Shown here: piece after piece, positions 46,690-58,365 of the stretch
How positions within the stretch are numbered: the stretch's first letter is position 1
How the letters are laid out: each line of letters starts with the position of its first letter
Origin: Brachypodius melanocephalos
Taxonomy: Eukaryota; Chordata; Aves; Passeriformes; Pycnonotidae
Direction of reading: 5' to 3'
DNA: 64,000 nt
Assembly (NCBI GenBank): GCA_013398615.1
Contig: VZSR01000243.1
Coordinates: 1,379,317-1,443,316 of the forward strand
The notes under the pieces: generated by a model
The model's database searches: none
The model's input: only the letters and a program-made list of their open reading frames with translations
Told to the model about the DNA's origin: nothing
Made by a program: the position numbers and the translations under genes

Positions 46690-46813
46690 GGTTGGGTTTT
46701 TTTGTTTTTTTGTTTTGTTTTTTTTTTTTTTTCCTCTTGGGCAGTGAGAGGCTGCTTTTGCAGCCAACTCTGTAGGTGGGGAAAAAAAAAGAAAAAAAAA
46801 AAAAAAAAAAAAG
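46690..46813. repeat. Poly-T and poly-A tracts as inverted arms
   Basis: A T-rich arm (46696-46733) and an A-rich arm (46780-46813) are separated by about 46 bases of mixed sequence. They could form a stem of about 30 bp. Confidence 0.8.
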
Positions 46814-47551
46814 AAGAGGCCTTTTTCTTGGAATGTCGGGTAAATTCTTTGGGAGCTGCCTCGGGGGTGGGATCGCAGTTCTGCTCCTTCTTTTTGGAGG
46901 AGGCTGCTCCTCTTCATCCTTTTCCCTGCTCCTGAACACCCTGGGCAGGCAGTGCCCTTCCTGCTCCCCACTGCAGCATCCCGGGCTGGGCTGGGGGGCC
47001 TGGGGAGCCTCAGGGGGGTGTTTGATGTGCAGAGAGGTTTTGCTGGGGGTTACACTGAGCTCAAGGCTGTTCCAGCTGTCATCCCCCAGAAGATTTGGGG
47101 AGCAGGACGCGCTGGGGCCGGTGTGGGTCCAGCAGGGTCCACAAGGAAAGGAGTGCAGGGACAACAGGACAAGGCTCAGAGCTCTGACAGCGAGGCAGTT
47201 GTGCTGCTTTGATTTCCTTTTTCCACCTCTCTCTTCCCCCGGGGCGTTTTTCCTCCCTCGGAGGAGGGAGCTGGGTCCCGGCAGGCGCTTTTCATTCCCT
47301 GTTAATGAGAAACTCCTGCACTTTGTCCCTTGAAACACAGCCAGGTTCTCCACGTGGGAAGGGCTCTGGCTGAGGTTACGGGAGAGGAGAAGGGATGCAG
47401 TGACTGCCGTCCTACACGTGCTTCCAGGGATTGGAATCAGAGCCTGGCTGGAGCCAGGGAATGGGAATCCATCCCCTTCCCTCCTCCCCCAGCCTCATCC
47501 TCACTGTGATGAGCACAGCAGCCCCGACACTGCCAAAATCCTGACTCAGGG

Positions 47552-47597
47552 GCTGATGACTGACTGACTGACTGACTGACTGACTGACTGACTGACT
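47552..47597. repeat. (GACT)n microsatellite
   Basis: About ten tetranucleotide units, roughly 70 bp before the LTR start. Confidence 0.96.
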
Positions 47598-47665
47598 TCA
47601 AGATGGAAGATTTTAACTGCTGTCCTTGTCCTTCACCTTCTTCTTCCTTCTTCTTCATAGTTTTC

Positions 47666-47995
47666 TGTAATTAGATGGAAAAGGTCCGCATTGCAGGCCT
47701 TGGGTGGTCATTATTGAGTCAAAAACATAAATAACATAAGTGTCACCTTAGTTTTAAGTAATTATCACTTAAAAGACCTTAGAAAGAGTTAGGAGCACTC
47801 CATTTGACCTCGTTTCCCGAGCTCATTAGTTAAGCTCACGGTTTGTGAGCCTATAAATACTATAAATAGATAAAATATAATAAACATTCCAAGTCTGAAC
47901 TCGACATCTTTGTTTCCCGTGTTGTTCATCCTAACCTTAACAACAACAACAAAAATGAAGTTTGAACTACCACAAATGGTGCCTGTGGTGTGAGG
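47666..47995 (+). mobile_element. Endogenous-retrovirus LTR with adjoining primer-binding-like site
   Basis: The segment starts TG at 47666 and ends CA near 47974. It contains a TATA-like word (cctataaatactataaa, about 47850) and AATAAA (about 47879), followed by a GT/T-rich tail (tttgtttcccgtgttgttc). It is followed at 47977 by tggtgcctgtggtgtgagg, which resembles the TGG-starting primer-binding sites of avian ERVL-type elements. No gag or pol remnant follows, so this is a 5' LTR with a truncated internal region. The base composition, AT-rich in a GC-rich setting, also marks an insertion. Family assignment is inference. Confidence 0.65.
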
Positions 47996-49614
47996 AAAAA
48001 CCCCTGCTAGTGCCTGTGTCCTGCAGCTGGACAATGGGTTCATTCCTTCCTCACCTCCCGCGAGGGCTGGGCTAGGGGGGAGCAGCTTTTGGGAATCCCA
48101 CATGGTCCCAAAAGCAGATCCAGGAGTGCCCCCGGGAAGGAGAGAAGGGCAGATTTCTCTTCCATGAGCCTCAGGAGCGTTTTTCCCCGGTGCCCCAGGC
48201 TCTGCCCCTCTCCCGCTGTGCCTGATCCCTCTTATCTCCAGCAAAAGGTCCCTCTTTCCTTGACAGGAGTGCCCTGACCCTTCCCTGGCTCCCTCCCAGC
48301 CAGGAATTCGTGTTCTCTGCACTCCTGGCCCCGAGCTGTGAGGGGAATTTGATGTGATTTCTCCTGCAGCGAGAGGCGCCGCTCGATTAATCCCGAGCTG
48401 CAGCTCTCCTCAGAGCCAGGAGGAATTCCTCACCCACCAGCAGCACGAGGGATTCTCTCCAGCCTGGCACTTTCAGCTCCAAGTCTGCCTGGCCTGGAAG
48501 TGGTTGGAGCATCCTGTTTGGTCCTTAATCAATCCCTGAGCTCCTGCTTTGGGCAAGCAAAGGAGGCTTCCCACTGGCAGCTTGGTCTGATTCCAGCTCC
48601 TGGACCCCTTTCCTGTCTGCTTTCATGCTTTTTCTGCTTCTCTGAGTCACCAGCTGACAGTGGAACCCACTGGGGAGAAAGACACATCCCAAACTCCAGA
48701 GGCACAGCTCCAGCCAAGCCTCTCCAGCCTCTGGAGTATTTGAAATTCAGAGTTTCATGAAGGAGGCTTGGGAGCTCTGGGGATTTGAGTCTCCACTTTT
48801 TGGGGTGGCTTCTCCGAAGGTTCTGCTGATTTCTCTCACCTGCCACAGAAAGGGAAGGCACAAGCTGGGCTGGAGGGAAGAAAAACATTCCTGGCTCTGG
48901 AGGCTTCTCAGCTTTTGCATTCCTGCTTTCCCCACCTCCTTGAAGGGGGGAGGGCGAGTGAGGAGAACAGGAAATTCTCAGACAGCTGTGATTTTTCACC
49001 AGAACCCGACAAAATGCCTGAGCTCGGCAGCTGCACTTTGAGGTGGGTCATTAAAATGACACAGCAGCTCGGGCTGGGCTGCAGGGGAGCAGGGGGAGTT
49101 TGGAGAGCGGGGCTGGGGGAAGCCCCTGCTGGGAAAGGAATGGGAGAGAGACAAAAAAACCCCCCAAAAAACAAATAACAACAACAAAACCCGACCAAAA
49201 AAAAAATCCCAAAACTTTGGAAAGTCTGACTGGAGATACGAAAAATATTCCCGCAAAGTCTGATCCTGTTCCCAGCTGGAGCTGCTGTGGTTTTCTCCCA
49301 TTGCTGTGGGAGCAGTGTAAAAGGTCACCTGGAAGAGTTTGGTTTCCTTTGCTGGCCTCGTGCTCCCCCTGCTTTATCAGAGGAGCTGAGGCCAGGCGAG
49401 GAAGGGATTATTTATTTGATTCTGCTTTGCTCCATCCCCCAAACGCCACATCAGCAGCAAGCTGCAGGATGACCTCAATGAGGAACAGATTGTCCCTTGG
49501 CCTGCCTCCATGCCACTGCCTGTGGAGACATCAACCTTGAGCTGGGGAGACACAGAGGAGGGAGGCTGGGCTGATTCCAGGAGCCACATGTCGGGATAAC
49601 GTCACTGGGGAGCT

Positions 49615-50330
49615 GGAGGAGGGTTTGGGGTTACAGCAGGGTTTGGGGTTACAGCAGGGTTTGGGGTTACAGAAGGGTTTGGGGTTACAGAAGGGTTTGG
49701 GGTTACAGAAGGGTTTGGGAGCCTCAGGAGGGTTTGGGAGCCCCAGGAGGGTTTGGGAGCCCCAGCAGGGTTTGGGAGCCTCAGGAGGGTTTGGGAGCCC
49801 CAGGAGAGTTTGGGAGTCCCAGGAGAGTTTGGGAGCCTCAGCAGGGTTTGGGAGTCTCAGCAGGGTTTGGGGTTACAGCAAGGTTTGAGAGTCCCAGGAG
49901 GTTTTGGGAGCCCCAGGAGGGTTTGGGAATTACAGAGGAATTTGGGAGTTAAGGCAGGTTTGGGAACAGCAGGAGGGTTTGGGAGCTGGAGAAAGGTTTG
50001 GGAATGGGAGCAGGGTTTGGGAGCCCCAGGAGAGTTTGGGAGAAGAAGCAGGGTTTGGAAGGTGCCAGGAGGGTTTGGATGGTGCAGGAGGGTTTGGAAA
50101 CTAGCAAGATTTGGGAATCATAGCAGGGTTTGGGAATCATAGCAGGGTTTGGGAATCACAGCAGGGTTTGGGATCTTCAGCAGGATTTGGGAACAGAAGT
50201 AGAGTTTGGGAGAAGGAGCAGGGTTTGGAAGGTGCAGGAGGATTTGGGAACTGCAGCAGCATATGGGAATCACAGCAGGTTTGGGAATCACAGCAGGTTT
50301 GAGGAACAAGAACAGGGTTTGGGAGCAGCA
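49615..50330. repeat. 19-20-bp minisatellite, about 36 copies
   Basis: The unit is close to 'gggtttgggagccccagga', with variants such as 'ggggttacagca' in the first copies and 'gaatcacagca' in the last. Every unit carries two G-runs around TTT (GGGTTTGGG). The array spans about 715 bp. Confidence 0.96.
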
Positions 50331-50568
50331 TCAGGGACTTCAGGAACGGGCACAGGAGGGATTTCATTCCACCCCCTCAAATCCAACGTCTCACTGGCCT
50401 CACCCAGCCGTGATTTCCATCCAGTGCCAGTCCAGAGCTGTTCCTGGGCAGAAGCTGCACGGTGCCCTGAGGTGCTGTCCCTGTGTCCCGGGGCTGGCCA
50501 ACCCCTGTCCCCCAGCCAGGCTGCAGTGACAGCACCAGCCGCGTTCTGTGCCCCCAGGGCTGGGTTAT

Positions 50569-50593
50569 CTCTGTCTGTCTGTCTGTCTGTCTG
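50569..50593. repeat. (GTCT)n microsatellite
   Basis: About six units of a tetranucleotide. Confidence 0.95.
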
Positions 50594-50649
50594 CCTGGCT
50601 GGGAATCCCTGCCCACTCCCGGGATGTTTGCCCTGTATGGATGCCCAGA

Positions 50650-50755
50650 ACCTTCCAGGGATGGGGACAGCTTTTGTTTCGGTGGGTTTTAATGGGATTC
50701 CTGTATTTCTGCAGCGTTTGAGAGCCACACAGGCCAAGAGCTGAGTCCAGCAATG
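50650..50755 (+). repeat. Dispersed repeat, copy 1 of 2
   Basis: From 'ccagggatggggacagctt' through 'gtgggttttaatgggattc' to 'cacaggccaagagctgagtc' it matches 53675-53785 almost base for base. The first words are CR1-like, while the remainder is not a CR1 segment I know. Confidence 0.75.
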
Positions 50756-53177
50756 GAAAAGAAAAAAATATTCCAGAGCTACATCCTGTGCCCACAGGGA
50801 CACTTCCCCCAAATCTGATTCCAGGGCTGCAGGGGTAAAACCCTCCTTTGGTGTAAAATCTGCTCCAGAAGGACAATCAGGAGAATTTATCCCATGAAAC
50901 CAGAGGCTTTTTGCTGTTCTCACATAACTGAGAGGTGCCTGAGAGCCCAGGGAAAGCAGGAGGCTCTGCTCCCAGCCACCTCCTGCCCAATTTCCAGCTG
51001 TTTCCCAATCTCCAGCTCACTCCTGCATTCCAGGAGTCCCATCTCATTCCTTCCAGCCTGAATCAGGCCGGGATTTAGGGGATGCTGATGCTCTGCCCAC
51101 GTCCTCGGTTCCAGGAAATGGGCTCTGGGAGGTTTGGCTGGAGGAGCCTTAAATCAGAGACAGAATGGCAAAAGTGGTGCCTCTGTCCTGCTCATCTCCA
51201 GCTCTTCGTTTCAAGCTGATCCCAGTGATTTGATGAGAAGAAAATAATATGATTAATACAAAGTATTATAATATAAAATATTTATATATATATATAATTA
51301 ATTAATATAATATAACTTTAATGAGTTTTAAGACCCCCATTGACACGAATGCTGTCCCCAGGTGTCCATCTGTCCATAAATAAATTAAATAGACATTTTG
51401 GTTAACTTTGGGGGTTTTTTTTGGTTTTTTGGTGGGTTTTTTTTAAGCTGTTTGACTCAGTGGCTGCTGGATCCTGCCTTAATGTCTCAAAAAAAAAAAA
51501 AAAAAAATCCCAGGAAATATTTCCAGCTAAATCTGCCAGAAAAATATTTGCATTTTCCTCCAGGCTGATTTTCAAACATAAATCATTGGGGTTGGGGGTT
51601 TGGGGAGGGGGTTTTGCTGCTTCCCACTGAGTTTCCACAAAATAGATATTTTTTCCTTTGCTCTGGAAGAAAAAAAAAAAAAGAAATCCAGGCCACTGCA
51701 GATGCTCAAATGCTAAACGACTTTCAAGCACAAGAAAATGTTGGAATTGCAGGAATAAAACATATGGCACTTCGGAGGAAGATTGGAAGGGAAAAGCACA
51801 ATTGCAAAGCTGAACTGAGGGTGTTTTATTATTCAGAATGAAAACACTTTCTTTTCGCTAAAGGCAGCCGGAATTTTAAGCAGACCTGGTTGTTTTCTGG
51901 AATTGATTGGGTTTTTTTTTTTCCTTTTCCCCGAAGACAAACAGCATTATTGATTACGATGATTTGAATTGTGGCTGGGTTAGGTCAATTATTGCATCAC
52001 TTAAGTGAAAAGAAAAAAAAAAAAAAACAAGACCTTTAGGAACTTATTTTATGTGCAATTGGAGGAAAATGGAAAATAGAAATGAGATTTTTCCAGTTTA
52101 AGGCAAAAAAAGTCCCCACTGTGTCTGTCTGTCTCCGACAGCAGATTTGGGACAGTTCTGCCTTTAAACACAGGAGGTGAAGGGGGTGGAGAAAATCCCC
52201 AAATCCTTCATTTTCTTTTTTGTCGTTTCGCTGTACACAGGAAAATTTGGGTTGGGAATGAGCAGGAGGGAAATGTCAGGGCTGTGCTGGCTGAGCTCTC
52301 CTGAGCTCCCACAAATTCCTGCTTGGCTGAGGATCCCCCAAAGCTCCCGGGAGCTTGGGCTGGAAGATTCTGTGGTTCCCCTGGCATTATTTACCCCAAA
52401 CCATCCCCATTTCGCTGCCTTGCCCTGTGAAATGCGGCTCAGAATAAAATGAGATTCAGAGCTGTGGGCAAGAAGAGCTTCCCTGATCCTTTTTGCAGCA
52501 CCTCATCAACCTTGGTTGATTCTTTGTGTTTTTATTGCTCAAAAAACCTCTCCTGGTCCCCCTCTCCAGCTCCTCTCCTCTTCTGTGGGCTGTGATTTTT
52601 CTCCAAATGTCCATTTTATAAATCACTTTAATTAGTTTTAGATCATCCTGCTGTATTTACAGCACTTGATTTAGGGTTCAGATTGCTTCCGTTACGTCTC
52701 CTATATTGCTTTGATTTTATTTATGGTGTTTCTGGTGCATTTGCATTGCTTTCCTTAGATGGATATCACTTTGGCTGGATTTACAGTGTATTTTCTCCTG
52801 TTAGATTTATATCACTTTAATTAGATTTATATCCTTTTAGAATTTGAGGGCTTCGCTGAGATTTATAATATCTCTCGCACGCAAAATTCACATCCTTTTT
52901 GTTTTTAAGGGATATTAACTCCACACCAGCATTGCTTTATCTGCTTTTTGGTCAGCTTTTCAATTAAAATTTCACCACTTGGAGGCGTTTTTTGGGGTTT
53001 TTTTGTGTTGTTTTGTTTTTTTTTTCCCCTTTAATTCCCACAGGATTCATTCCAGCCTAAATTGTGCTGGTTTAAATTAACCCCTCCCGAGCCAGCAGCA
53101 GCAGGGATGTGATGGAGAGCATCTCCCTGCCTGGATTCCTCAGCAGTGGGGGGACTCTTGGAGAGGCACCACTTTTA

Positions 53178-53240
53178 TCCCTGGAATGGTTTGGGTTGGA
53201 AGAGACATGAAAGCTCCTTCCCCTCTCACGGGCTGTCCCT
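53178..53240 (+). mobile_element. CR1 head fragment
   Basis: The sequence 'ccctggaatggtttgggttg' followed by 'gaagagacatgaaag' is the CR1 'gaatggtttgggttggaagggacctt' word. The match fades after about 60 bases. Confidence 0.6.
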
Positions 53241-53574
53241 GGGGGATGTTATTTCAGATGTTCCCAGCAGGATATTGGGTTGTTTTCATGGGAAACACGT
53301 GATCCAGGGCTCAGAGCAGCTGCTGCTCCCAGAACCTTGCCCCGTTTTTATCTCCAAACACGAGCTGATGGACTTTAATTAACGCTGACCTCCTTGATTG
53401 CTTCATTCCCAAAGTACAGAATGAAGCTCCCTGTGTGCCCAGGGGTCTCCATACCCTCAGCTGTGGCACTGGGAGATGCCTGCAGAGCATTCCACACCCT
53501 CTCCATCCCTGGAAATGGCTGGAATGGTTTTCCCTCTGCCCACTGAGGGCAGCTTTCATGGCATCTCAGAACGA

Positions 53575-53790
53575 TTTGGGATTTAAAACTCATTAAAACT
53601 CATTTTGTCCCATGAGCAGGGACATTTCCACTAAATCAGGCTGCTCCAAACGCTGGCTTTGAACACTTCCAGTGATGGGGACAGCTTTAGAAGCCTTGCT
53701 TCAGTGGGTTTTAATAGGATTTTTAATGGGATTCCTGTATTTCTGCAACATTTGAGAGCCACACAGGCCAAGAGCTGAGTCCAGGAAAGG
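53575..53790 (+). mobile_element. CR1 fragment joined to dispersed repeat, copy 2 of 2
   Basis: The left part ('cccatgagcagggacatttc', 'caggctgctccaaacgctgg', 'aacacttccagtgatgggga') is CR1. From about 53675 it continues with the sequence shared with 50650-50755, including 'gggattcctgtatttctgca' and 'gagagccacacaggccaaga'. Confidence 0.7.
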
Positions 53791-56655
53791 AAAAGAAAAA
53801 TTTATTTCACCTCCCAACGTCTTCATCATGTCCTATCCTCTTTTTTCTCTCTCTCTGACCTCCCTCTCTTTGTGTTTCTTCCCTCTGTGAACAGGACAGG
53901 GGCAGGAGGGAGGGGAGGAATGTGCTGCAGAGATCCAGCTGTGGGTAGTTGGATCCAGATGTTCGGGGAAGGAGCAGGGCTGTGTGGGCAGGACAGAAAA
54001 GGGCTGGAGCAGGGAAATCAGGAGCACCAAGCCTGACTCAAACACAAAGAATTTGACTCTTCAGGTACAACTTCTGCCCTCAGCAGAGGACAGGGGGGCA
54101 AAAGGGGCACCTGCCCAAATCTGCAGTGCCACAAGAGACATCCACAGAGGAGCTTTGACTAGTGTAAGGAGGAATGATGACCATGAGGGAGATATTTCCA
54201 ATAATTTCCTTGTGTTTCCCAAATCCCCACCATCGTGGGATTTCTGAAGTGTCTCCTGGCAGACCAGACCCTTCCCCATGATCCTTCCAGCTCCCTGGCC
54301 TTCCTAAGACAGGGCAGCCCCGTTTTGGCTGGGTGATCTCCAGCAGCTCCCACCGGTCAGGATTTCTCTCTGAGGAGCCCTGTGAGGGATCCTCCCCTGG
54401 ATTGGGTGCTGTGGCCTCAGAATTATTATTTTGTGGCATTTCCCCCTTCCACCTGCACCAGAGAACACCAGGCTTGTGCTCTCCACTCCCTTCCCATCAA
54501 CTGCTCCAGGAAAAATGGGGCAGAACCCCCCCACCCACCCCAAAATCCTCCCCCACTCCTCCCCTCCCCACCCTCCCTGCAGCTGCATCAATGAGCGCAG
54601 AACCCCAATTAACGGGCGTCTAATCAGGACAACATCCCTGGACCAGCATCTGCAGCAGCTTCAAAGCACTCAACCAACTTCCCAGTGCCCTGCTCGTTTA
54701 ATTACAGCACTGCTCGAGCCCTTAATTGCCCGGGACAGAGAATGGGGTAGTAACCAGGTCAGAGCCAGAAGATGCTGGCCATTGTTCTGAGCCATTAAAG
54801 CTGGTTTTTTCACCCCCATTCAGAAGCTTGGTTTATGTAATTTGCCGAGGAAAGGAGGGCATTCAGGAGGGGCAGGCTCGGAAGGGACGGGGAATCGCTT
54901 TTAATTAACGAGAAATGACTCGAAGCCTGATTCCTTTCTGCTGCAGTAAGATCTCCACTGAACACCACAACACAAATCCTTTCCCAGGGCTTCAGATCAA
55001 GCCACAGGTCCTTGGTAGTAATATTCCTGATAATAGCTGGGATTTAGTCTACAAGTTGGGGGACCAGGAGAGTGGGAAAAAAAAATCCAATTAACTCTCC
55101 CTGAGCTCTTTTAGTTCAGTAGTGCTGGGAACAATAATAAATGGCTGGGGCTTTGTGTGTTCAGCTCTCCAAAATACTTGCCCTGATTGAATCCTTCCAA
55201 AAAAGCCCTTTCGTGTAGCTTTAAAAGTGGTTTGGCACGGAAAATGAAGGATGGGAGATTAAAGAGCTCAGGTCAGAACGTTTGGGTCTGACCCCTGACC
55301 TCAGTTACACCAACTCGAGTTGGGATTAACACCAGAGTAAACAAAAGGAGAAACTCGGGCACTGAGCAGGCAGTAAAAGCTTGTTCTTGGTGGATTTTAA
55401 TTCGGGAGACTTCAGATCTTTCAGACTGCTCTGGACGACGGCTGAGGGGGGTTTGCAGAGCAAAATCCAAAACTCCGGGTTTCCCCCCCCTTGGCTTCCC
55501 ATTCCTGCCCTGAACTCCATCTGTGCAAGCAGAGCTGGAAGGAGCTCTGAGCGAGCACAGAGCTCTGCTCAGTGCAGGCAGGGAAATAAACCTGCAGGGG
55601 CCGGGGCAGGGGACACCAACCCTGCTGATCCACAGGCAAAACCCCTCCATTCGGCTCCATTCGGCTCCATCCTGCTCCTCAGCTCCAGCGGGGCCGGGAT
55701 TTTGCTGCTTCCCAACTTTGTGGGTGCTCCTGGTCTGTTCTGAGCCAGCAGAACCTGCTGTGAAACATCTGGCACTGCCAAAGCAGGGTGGGTGCAGCAG
55801 CTTTGGTGCTGCTCCATCCCTCTCCTCCATGCCCGGGTGCTGTGCACAGCTCATTAGACACAGCCTAATTAATCACCCGGCAGGGGGAGGGTTTAGGGTG
55901 GATGTTGAAGGCTCGCTGTTGCTTTTAGGGTCCGGCACAGAGCTCCAGCCTGGCTGTGCCCCTTCCCTGAGAGCTCCTGCACGGAATTTCTGCCCATGAT
56001 GCCCGAGGCAAAGGGGGCTGGAAAGGCAAAGAGGAATTTTTGGAGAAGCAGAGGCAGCTTGGAGGAGCTGGAGCTTCTCAGGGAGGCACTGAGGGCATTG
56101 ATGGAGCACTCTGAGAGGAACCAGAGGGCTGCAGCTCTTTCTGCAGCAGCAGAGCTGTGTGGGGCTGACATCAGCTGAGACCTGGCAGAGCTGGGGGGCT
56201 GCACCCGCCCGAAATCCCCCTGCAGCCACCCCAAACAGACAGGGAGAGGGATTTTTTTTTTTCCTTTTTCTTCCCCATTTTTCAGCCTCTCCCCAGCGCA
56301 GTCACCCAGATTATTTCCCAGAATAAGCAGCTGGTTCACAACAAACATCCTCCCTCTTTGATGTGCTGTTGTGGTGCTTGGGATGCTTTGGTTTCACGCT
56401 CATAATGAAGCAAACTGGCCACAGAGCTTTCCTGTAAGCTGCTGGGAAAGCGGCAGTAATTATTGCTCTCTGCTCCATGGGAGGGGAAACTTTGGATGTT
56501 AATGGCCTCTGGAGCATAGGCTGATTACTCACTTCGGGGTGAAACAGCAAAGGGAAAGGGCCTGCACTTTCTTCGCTCTTAAAAGCTCCTGTGCTCACGA
56601 TTTTGGGTATCCTGGCTGCACAAAAGAGTTTTGGATTAAGAGGGGAAAGGGTGAT

Positions 56656-57005
56656 TTTATTTTATTTTATTTTATTTTATTTTATTTTATTTTATTTTAT
56701 TTTATTTTAATGAAATTTTATTTTATTTTAATGATATTTTATTTTATTTTATTTTAATGATATTTTATTTTTTATTTTATTTTCATCATTTTTTCTTTTA
56801 TTTTACTTTCTATTTTATTTTAATTTAATGATATTTTATTTTAATTTAATGACATTTTCCTTTTTAATTTTTATTTTATTTTGTTCTATTTTGCTTTATT
56901 TTAATTGAATTTCATTATTTATTTTATTTTATTGTATTTTATTTTATTTTATTTTATTTTATTTTATTTTATTTTATTTTATTTTATTTTATTTTATTTT
57001 ATTCT
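56656..57005. repeat. (ATTTT)n pentanucleotide array
   Basis: A left block of about 10 perfect units, a central degenerate part and a right block of about 14 perfect units, 350 bp in all. Confidence 0.97.
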
Positions 57006-57504
57006 GTGGAGGGGTACAACACCACGCAGGTCAGAGGCATTCCTTGAATGGGTGCAGGCAGAAGATGCTGCAGGTATTTCTGCATCACCCCGGCAGCATT
57101 CACACAACCCTGAGTGGGTGGCAAGTGGTGAAGACGAGGTGACCACAAACGCTTTGGTTTGCCTGGAAAATCCACATGCAGGGAAGGCTTTTGCAAGCAG
57201 AGCTTTGTGTGGATGCTGCAGCTCCTCTCACACCCTCTGCTCTGTTTTCCCCTCCCTTGCCAGGGCTCTGAGCAAATCTTTGAGCCCAGTCTTAGCGGGC
57301 ATCCATCCCTTCGTGGTTTTCCACGGTGCCAGCGTGACACGGAGCTTCTGGAAACGAAGCTCGAAGGTGAGGAAGGGGCAGTGAAGTTTTGCAGCTCGTT
57401 TATCCCCGGGGATGACAGAGGCACCCTGTGTCAGACTGCGCTTCCCTGCTCCCATGCCCTGCAGCTTCACAGCGAAGCTCAGCCGGGATTTTAGCAGCAC
57501 GTCT

Positions 57505-57581
57505 TTTTTTTTTTCTTTTTTTCTTTTTTTTCTTTTTTTTTTTCTTTTTTTTCCCCTTTTTTTCCTTTTTTTTTTCCTTTT

Positions 57582-57613
<32 letters not shown>

Positions 57614-57630
57614 TCTATTTTTTTTTTATC
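57505..57630. repeat. Polypyrimidine (T8C)n-like tract
   Basis: T runs of seven to ten bases broken by single or few C bases, about 125 bp, one strand purely pyrimidine apart from one or two A. Confidence 0.95.
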
Positions 57631-58365
57631 CCCTTAACCTCGTGGCTGAGGTATTTTAATGGAAGTTTTCTCCCGGTAATAAAAGGCTGCAGTGTGCTCG
57701 CATACCAGAAAATCTTGGCCCAGACCATTAACACTCAGTCAGACTGATCCTGGAGCTGTGGGGAATATTTCACCTTCCCTGGGCTTCAGAAAGGATTCCA
57801 TCCATGCAGCTGCCCCACAGCAAAGGTAGAGAGGCTGATAGACACCAGTAAAACTTGCTTTGGCCACTCAGCCTTGTCCCAAAGTCTTGGAGCTGCACTT
57901 GCTCCTCAGGAATTCTCTTCACTGTCACCTGTGACCACTCTGTCCCCCGGCAGCTTTCCCTTCCAAATCTTCCAAAATTCTGACTGAGTTCAAATTCTCA
58001 GTCCCTCCTGTGCTCCCTGATTATTTTTTTGCTCCCTGCCACCTCCCAAACAGCTCCTTGCTCTTTAATTCTGCTGCCTGGCAGTATTTTTAATCCCCTT
58101 TTCTGTATTTCTCATCTGTGTGTCCATTCATTTCTGGGACTGGGAGCAGAGCCACCGTTCCCAGGTCAGAATTTCAATCTGCAGGAGCACTCCAGCATTC
58201 CTGGAGAGCTGCTGAGCCAAACTGAGCAGTTTGCCTCTGCTCTGGGAGCTACCAGCAGAAAAACAACACCACGTACTCCAGGCAGCCTGGCTGCAGCAGC
58301 AGGGGACAGTCCCCAGTGTGAAAAATGAGTTTTTTGGTTTTTGTTTTTTTTGTTTTTTTTTTTTT

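Larger units (their letters stand above)
38216..47665. other. Flank upstream of TRIM29, second part
   Basis: No exon was supported. GC-rich sequence with the polypurine tract, the 40.6-kb minisatellite, two CR1 pieces and a CpG-containing unique stretch at 40965-41110. An acceptor-like site at 44580-44610 is followed by a short open frame without recognisable homology. Confidence 0.6.
47996..56655. other. Flank upstream of TRIM29, third part
   Basis: No exon was supported. It holds the 715-bp G-rich minisatellite, the dispersed repeat pair and an AT-rich unique stretch (52600-52980). A further unique stretch at 54590-54930 is rich in ATTA words. Confidence 0.6.

Noticed and set aside
46529..47353. 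274-codon minus-strand frame
   Set aside because: It contains long Phe and Lys runs from homopolymers and no recognisable domain.
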